Of a DNA stretch of 64,000 nt, positions 59,506 through 64,000 are shown piece by piece; position 1 is the stretch's first letter, and each line of letters begins with the position of its first letter. Position numbers and translations under genes: made by a program. The DNA is from Firm-04 sp045627405 (GTDB lineage: Bacteria > Bacillota > Clostridia > Oscillospirales > Ruminococcaceae), in assembly GCA_045627405.1 (NCBI GenBank), contig JAZQNP010000086.1, positions 1-64,000 of the forward strand, read 5' to 3'. The notes beneath the pieces were generated by a model. The model ran no database searches. It worked only from the letters and a program-made list of their open reading frames with translations, and was not told the DNA's origin.

Positions 59506-60639
59506 ATGCAATGCCATTTCACAGCTTATTTTGACAATGCAGCGACCAGCTGGCGCAAGCCGCCGGAGGTTCTGCGCGCACTCTCCGATGCTGCCGCAAA
59601 TGCAGGCGGCAATCCCGGACGCGGCGGGCATCCCCTTGCACAGCGTGCCGGTGCGGTTGTTTTTCATGCAAGAGAAACTGCCGCTGCATTCTTTGATGCG
59701 GAACCCGACCGTGTCGTATTCACACAAAACTGCACGCACGCGCTCAATCTTGCAATTTACGGGTTGCTGAAAAAGGGCGACCATGTGATCATCAGTGATT
59801 TGGAGCATAACTCCGTTGCAAGACCCGTCGCTGCGCTCGCGGAACGCGGTGTCATCACCTATGACATCGCGGCAATCTCCGAAGACGACGAGGAAACTGT
59901 CTCCGACTTCCGCAGGCTGATCCGCAGCAATACGCGCGCTGTCATCTGCACACTCGTCAGCAATGTCACCGGACAGATCCTCCCTTTCCGGCGCATTGCC
60001 GCACTCTGCCGCGATCACGGTCTGGTCTTCATCGCAGACGGCGCACAGGCTTGCGGTGTCATCCCCGTTTCCATGTCAGACGGCATCACACTGCTCTGCA
60101 CTGCCGGACACAAAGGGCTTTACGGCAGCATGGGAACCGGACTGCTCATTTCCGACGGCACAGTCACGCTTCGCCCGCTGATGCAGGGCGGAACCGGCTC
60201 CCTCTCCAATTCCTTGCAGCAGCCGGATTTTCTGCCCGATGCACTGGAAGCGGGTACCGTCAATGTGCCGGGCATCTCTGCGCTGGACGCCGGTATGCAA
60301 TGGGTCTCGCGAAAGACGCTGAAACAGATTCACGCCTATGAAACGGCTCTCTGCAACCGCTTTCTTGCAGGACTCCGCCGCATTCCAGACTGCGAGATCT
60401 TCCGGAATGAAAATGCAGCATATGCACCGCTGGTCTCTTTCCGGCTCACGCGGGAAAGCCCCAGCGAGACCGGTCAGCGGCTCGCAGATCAGGGATTCTG
60501 CCTGCGGGCAGGTCTGCACTGTGCGCCGCTTGCACACCGAAAACTCGGCACGCAGGATACAGGCACCGTGCGCTTTGCACCGTCTGTGATGAATTCCGCA
60601 GCAGAGGTGGACGCCTGTCTGCGCTGCATCGCTAATTGA
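59506..60639 (+). CDS. Class-V aminotransferase, cysteine-desulfurase-like
   Basis: The 377-residue PLP enzyme has YFDNAATSWRKPPEV at the start, TQNCTHALN, SDLEHNSVARP with the PLP-stacking His, DGAQACGVIP and the PLP Lys in AGHKGLYGSMGTGLL (near 205). A Cys in GLHCAPLAH near the C terminus is the candidate sulfur-accepting residue. It resembles the TIGR01977 (EF2568-type) group associated with selenium or sulfur mobilisation. Coupling with DUF3343 supports transfer of S or Se to that carrier. Confidence 0.92.
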   Translation: MQCHFTAYFDNAATSWRKPPEVLRALSDAAANAGGNPGRGGHPLAQRAGAVVFHARETAAAFFDAEPDRVVFTQNCTHALNLAIYGLLKKGDHVIISDLEHNSVARPVAALAERGVITYDIAAISEDDEETVSDFRRLIRSNTRAVICTLVSNVTGQILPFRRIAALCRDHGLVFIADGAQACGVIPVSMSDGITLLCTAGHKGLYGSMGTGLLISDGTVTLRPLMQGGTGSLSNSLQQPDFLPDALEAGTVNVPGISALDAGMQWVSRKTLKQIHAYETALCNRFLAGLRRIPDCEIFRNENAAYAPLVSFRLTRESPSETGQRLADQGFCLRAGLHCAPLAHRKLGTQDTGTVRFAPSVMNSAAEVDACLRCIAN

Positions 60640-60650
60640 CAAAATAGAGG

Positions 60651-60683
60651 ACCGCCGACCCGTTTTTTCTTCGGATCGGCGGT
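60651..60683. terminator. Hairpin between convergent genes
   Basis: ACCGCCGA and TCGGCGGT form an 8-bp stem with a T-rich loop. It lies 12 bases after the aminotransferase stop and just before the convergent gene's end; neither side has a strong T-tract. Confidence 0.5.
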
Positions 60684-60691
60684 CTGTCTGT

Positions 60692-61540
60692 TCAGGAAAA
60701 GAACGGATCGTCCAGCGCGTAAGTTCCGTATACCGTATACATTCCCGCAGCCGGCATATATACAGTTCGCCGCAGCTGCAAGCCGTTTGTCAGGCGGATG
60801 TCCGCAAGACAAAGCCCGGCACTCCAAAATGTCATCGCCTGCTCGTATATTGCATCGTCGGTTGTCTCCACTTCTCCGTCGTCCGTCAGCACAATCGCGT
60901 CATTTTCACCGTATTCCGCAACATAGGAAGCATAATACCGTTCGGAGATTTCCCGATCTGTCAGCGCATTCCCAAGTGCAGTCAGTTTTCCATAGAATGC
61001 CGTCAGTGCCTCTTTGTCGGTAATCGTGTCGAGCAGCGCACCGTCCGCATCGCGCAAACCAACGGAGGCAATCGCATCCGCCGAATCCAAACCGTAGGCT
61101 GCACAAACATCTTCCATCGGCGGCTGCTCTCCCAGCGATACATATCCCGTCAGCTCATAGCACAGAAGCGTTTCTCCGCGTTTGAGAAAAATGATCGCAT
61201 CGCGCTGCCCCGCAGCTTCCAGCGCGGCACAGCGGTATGCCGGACAGCTTACATTGCCCGCCGTTGTCGAAACAACCGCCGCCTCATCAAACGCAGTTCC
61301 GAGCAGTGTGCTGTCGATCTCCGCGCCCTCACCGACATATTCCGCAAGCACAGTGCTGTCACACTGCATATAATATGCATCCTTGTACACAATCGTATCA
61401 AAAGCTGCTTCATACCCTGCCTGATTGACCTGTGTTCCGATCCGCGACCAGAATATCACCCAGCCGACTGCAATCAGGATGATTACCGCACCGAGCATCA
61501 GCACGCCTTTGTGTTGTTTGAGAAACTGCATTTGTTTCAT
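60692..61540 (-). CDS. Membrane-anchored protein of unknown function
   Basis: The roughly 282-residue protein has one N-terminal transmembrane helix (MLGAVIILIAVGWVIFW) and an extracytoplasmic domain. Two Cys residues in NVSCPAYRCAALEAAG could form a disulfide. The domain contains AFDTIVYKDAYYMQCDSTVLAEYVG in pieces and has mixed alpha/beta character. No family is recognised. AAAGGAGAGG precedes two close ATGs (61540 and 61531). It is monocistronic with a consensus promoter. Confidence 0.8.
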   Translation of the reverse strand: MKQMQFLKQHKGVLMLGAVIILIAVGWVIFWSRIGTQVNQAGYEAAFDTIVYKDAYYMQCDSTVLAEYVGEGAEIDSTLLGTAFDEAAVVSTTAGNVSCPAYRCAALEAAGQRDAIIFLKRGETLLCYELTGYVSLGEQPPMEDVCAAYGLDSADAIASVGLRDADGALLDTITDKEALTAFYGKLTALGNALTDREISERYYASYVAEYGENDAIVLTDDGEVETTDDAIYEQAMTFWSAGLCLADIRLTNGLQLRRTVYMPAAGMYTVYGTYALDDPFFS

Positions 61541-61561
61541 CCTCTCCTTTGTTCTCTGCAT

Positions 61562-61590
61562 ATTATAGCACAGGTTTTGCGTTTTGTAAA
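61562..61590 (-). promoter_or_regulatory. Promoter of the membrane-anchored protein gene
   Basis: On the minus strand, TTTACA (61590-61585) and TATAAT (61567-61562) are 17 bases apart. Confidence 0.8.
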
Positions 61591-61596
61591 TACCGC

Positions 61597-61636
61597 AGAA
61601 AAAAGCACCCTCCCGATTACAATCACCGGAAGGGTG
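61597..61636 (-). terminator. Intrinsic terminator of the GH59-like gene
   Basis: On the minus strand, CACCCTTCCG pairs with CGGGAGGGTG (one U-G pair) and is followed by CTTTTTT. The stem starts 8 bases past the stop codon. Confidence 0.88.
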
Positions 61637-61643
61637 TACGCAG

Positions 61644-64000
61644 TCAATGCTTTCTCTTTTTCCGTGCAGCTGCTGCAATACTGCTTCCTGCGGCAAGCAT
61701 ACCCGCGCCGATACCGACCGGCAAGAGCGGAAGCTGCTGTTTGGTCTGCTTTGGTGCTGTCTGCACAACCGTGTCCGCCGCATCCGCTGCCAGTGTGATC
61801 TGTGCGCTGTCCACTGCAAACGTACCCGACAGCACTTTCACAACCGCAATATGGCTGCTTTCAGATAAATCCTGTACGGCATATGTCACTTCCCGACTGC
61901 CGACATTCGCCGGTGCTGCACTGTCACAGACTGTCTCGCCGTCAACTGTTACCGCAATCTCTGCCTGCTGCAAGGCTCCGGTCAGCGCGAATCCGGTACC
62001 CGTGAAATGAAGCGTCAGCTCGGCACCGGCGTCCCCCTCGGAAATCGTGCGCTTGTAGTTTGTAAAGCTGCTCATGGTTGTGTGCGTCCACGATCCTGCA
62101 TAGGAAAACGCGCTGTCCGTATCATCGTAACGCATCACATACGGTGCCGCGCCCTCGGCCGCTTCCACAAGGATATTATCATAACAATTCTGATTCCAAG
62201 AGCTGTAAAGTGCCGCTCTGCCTGCGCTGCAATCGGGTGAATAAGCACAAAATGCCACGCGCGCTCCGTCAATCCACACCTTGATTTCTGCATTCACAGC
62301 TTCGATTTTTAGATTGTGCCATACGCTGCTGTCAAACTGTTCCAGCAAATCCCCGGCAAGCGTTGTGCCGCCGCATTTCAGATTCCATCTGCCGTCTGCA
62401 AAAAGCTGCACCCAGTAACCGCTCGCGCCCGCACTTGCCAGATGATACCGCAAACCGATGCCGGCATAATTCTCCGAAGACGCGTCACTTCTCTCCAAAA
62501 GCACATCCGCTGAAACACTGTAATTATACCAGCGGTCATCTCCGAAATTGGTTGTCGGCTCCGGTGTATACCCCCATTCAACCGCCTTGCTTTCCGGCGT
62601 AATCATCTGCATCAGAACATGATTTCCGCTTTGCAGCTGCACCTCAAATGCACCGCCTTCATCCGTCATATAGCGGGGCGCATTGCCGCGCGCGGACAAG
62701 TAATCCGCTGCATAGCCCTCATATTCAAAATCGTCTGCATAAGGCAGTGCGAGAATGGCAGACTCCCGCTCGGAATATTCTGTCTCTTTCAGCTTCACCG
62801 TTGATACCGTCACAAGCGAATAGGGCTTGACTGTTACGGCATAGGTGCTTTCGCCGTTCTGTACCGTCGGCTTGACGGTTTCCGCAAAGCGAAAATAGTT
62901 TTCGTCCCATGCACCTGCATCGGGGCCGCGGGTTTCCCACACACTGACCGGCTCTTCCGCTTTGTCCAGATTCTTAACAGTAAAGGTGTATGTAATGGGC
63001 TGATTCGTTGTGTTGGTTATGACAGTGCTGTAATCTCCGGTATCGGGGTCGGCTGCGGTCAAAAAGGAATAGGCTGCATCTACAATCGCATGACCGTCAC
63101 CGCCCGCAGTCCCGTCGCCGTGACAGGCATCTCCGATGATCGCCCAGCCCTTTCGGATAAACTGCGAAAAATGCAGCGACATATAAAATCCGCCGTCCAG
63201 CAGATAACTCCCGCTCCACGGCTCATTTGCCAGAATCAGCTGTTTTTGTCCGTAGGTCACGCCGTCATAATAGGCTGCGACCGCAGGCTGATATTCATAC
63301 AGTGTCATGCCGCCGCCCGGTACCATCGTGATGATACGATTTGCAATATCCAGCAAGCCGTTGATGTCGTTCATGCCGGACCCGGTGCCGTCATAACGGT
63401 ACGTTCCCTGTGCGTAGCTCATCGGCGCACAGCCCTCGCTGAACCAAAGCTCCTTGCCGCAGAGATTTGCAAGTGTCTGCGCACTGCTGCTCGACCAGCT
63501 CGTATAATGACTGCCCAGCACGTCAACCGCTGCACACAGCTCCGCATCTTCCAGCATCTGTGAAGCAATGTTCCATGTGCCGACTTCATCTGCTGCAACC
63601 AGCCGGATCGCCGCATAATCATACGGACAGTCACGCTCTGCTTTCAGATGCTCTGAGAGATATTTCACCCAATCTGCATCCATGCTGCGCTCATTCCGCA
63701 CCGCACTGACATACTGAAATTGCAGCCCGTATTCCGCATAGGCAGCATCCAGCGTCGCTTTGTACCACTTGTACCGCGCCGCGTAAACATCATCTGCATT
63801 TGTCACCCAGAGCGGTTCACTCCACCAGAGCATATCCAGTGTCAGCTCAGGATTGATTTTCAGTGCATCCGCGGCAAGTTGAAAGCCCGCACCGCGCGTC
63901 ACATCCGGCGTTTCATCTTCTGTCCGCATAATGCACGGCTCGGTTCCGGAGGAAGAATTCACATCGGATCCCATCTCGACTTTCAGATGGCAGATGCCTG
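61644..64000 (-). CDS. GH59-like galactocerebrosidase-type glycosidase, 5' end beyond window
   Basis: About 785 codons are present; the frame is open to the window edge with HLKVEMGSD just before the first internal Met, matching the HLKVEIGGD region of galactosylceramidases. NERS (catalytic acid/base region) and ELWFSEG (nucleophile Glu) follow, with EPWSGSY and TLYEYQPAVAAYYD. The C-terminal half has a lectin-like jelly roll (about 440-600 of the visible part) and a second beta domain. It ends LPLLPVGIGAGM...AAAARKKRKH, a hydrophobic segment plus basic tail suggesting surface anchoring. It probably removes beta-galactosyl groups from glycans. Confidence 0.85.
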   Translation of the reverse strand, partial: GICHLKVEMGSDVNSSSGTEPCIMRTEDETPDVTRGAGFQLAADALKINPELTLDMLWWSEPLWVTNADDVYAARYKWYKATLDAAYAEYGLQFQYVSAVRNERSMDADWVKYLSEHLKAERDCPYDYAAIRLVAADEVGTWNIASQMLEDAELCAAVDVLGSHYTSWSSSSAQTLANLCGKELWFSEGCAPMSYAQGTYRYDGTGSGMNDINGLLDIANRIITMVPGGGMTLYEYQPAVAAYYDGVTYGQKQLILANEPWSGSYLLDGGFYMSLHFSQFIRKGWAIIGDACHGDGTAGGDGHAIVDAAYSFLTAADPDTGDYSTVITNTTNQPITYTFTVKNLDKAEEPVSVWETRGPDAGAWDENYFRFAETVKPTVQNGESTYAVTVKPYSLVTVSTVKLKETEYSERESAILALPYADDFEYEGYAADYLSARGNAPRYMTDEGGAFEVQLQSGNHVLMQMITPESKAVEWGYTPEPTTNFGDDRWYNYSVSADVLLERSDASSENYAGIGLRYHLASAGASGYWVQLFADGRWNLKCGGTTLAGDLLEQFDSSVWHNLKIEAVNAEIKVWIDGARVAFCAYSPDCSAGRAALYSSWNQNCYDNILVEAAEGAAPYVMRYDDTDSAFSYAGSWTHTTMSSFTNYKRTISEGDAGAELTLHFTGTGFALTGALQQAEIAVTVDGETVCDSAAPANVGSREVTYAVQDLSESSHIAVVKVLSGTFAVDSAQITLAADAADTVVQTAPKQTKQQLPLLPVGIGAGMLAAGSSIAAAARKKRKH

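Noticed and set aside
58505..59506. 333-codon version of the flavodoxin-family gene
   Set aside because: The extra N-terminal part crosses a perfect sigma-A promoter (59180-59208); the ATG at 59122 has a good ribosome site and the family's normal start.

Overview
The window is chromosomal DNA from a Gram-positive, endospore-lineage gut anaerobe of the Ruminococcus / Oscillospiraceae type. The evidence is: secreted proteins with dockerin modules and Thr-rich linkers, a glgB-glgC-glgD-glgA glycogen cluster in which GlgC and GlgD are paired, the spoIIGA-sigE and spoIIE sporulation genes, a GTP-type PEP carboxykinase, moderate GC, and many consensus sigma-A promoters (TTGACA-17-TATAAT). The species cannot be named from sequence alone. 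I see no tRNA, rRNA or CRISPR array.

Layout. 0.1-3 kb: endonuclease III, a HAD hydrolase, a DUF4416 protein and an L-asparaginase. 3.2-12.8 kb: a surface/secretome block (SleB-like hydrolase with Thr-rich linker, Cthe_2159-like carbohydrate-binding lipoprotein, 2070-residue subtilase with leucine-rich repeats and dockerin). 12.9-20.6 kb: a Lhr-like helicase, a DUF2975/XRE pair, two cyclophilin lipoproteins, a BrxD/DUF2791-type ATPase and a TerB-N/TerB-C protein. The helicase, ATPase and TerB protein look like a split version of a conserved stress or defence module. 20.8-23.4 kb: a TetM-like translational GTPase fused to a Rae1/YacP-type NYN nuclease. 23.5-24.4 kb: a roughly 0.9 kb cassette (XRE regulator plus SHOCT membrane protein) between 47-bp perfect direct repeats copied from the 3' end of pckA, which follows it.

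26.4-35 kb: spoIIGA-sigE, two small proteins, a dockerin-bearing M6-type peptidase, a GGDEF protein with a degenerate active site, and spoIIE. The spoIIG and spoIIE promoters share the same geometry, an inverted 0A box 21 bases upstream of the -10. 35-41.3 kb: the glycogen operon, with a histone-H1-like tail on GlgB. 41.3-43.8 kb: an AT-richer accessory patch (isochorismatase-like hydrolase, repeats and palindromes, XRE plus membrane protein). 44-46.8 kb: an operon for a GT2-GtrA glycosyltransferase, a phosphodiester glycosidase-like protein and a membrane protein. 47-56.8 kb: a tight leftward DNA-metabolism run (SGNH hydrolase, radC, uvrB, SF0329-like, HAD phosphatase, dnaE, dgt). 57-64 kb: aquaporin, MntP-like exporter, flavodoxin-family protein, a DUF3343 carrier with a class-V aminotransferase (sulfur/selenium mobilisation), an unknown membrane-anchored protein, and the 3' part of a GH59-like glycosidase that runs off the end.

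Gene starts were moved inward from the longest open frame wherever a clear Shine-Dalgarno site or promoter position decided the start. All family assignments are from motif recognition, not from searches.
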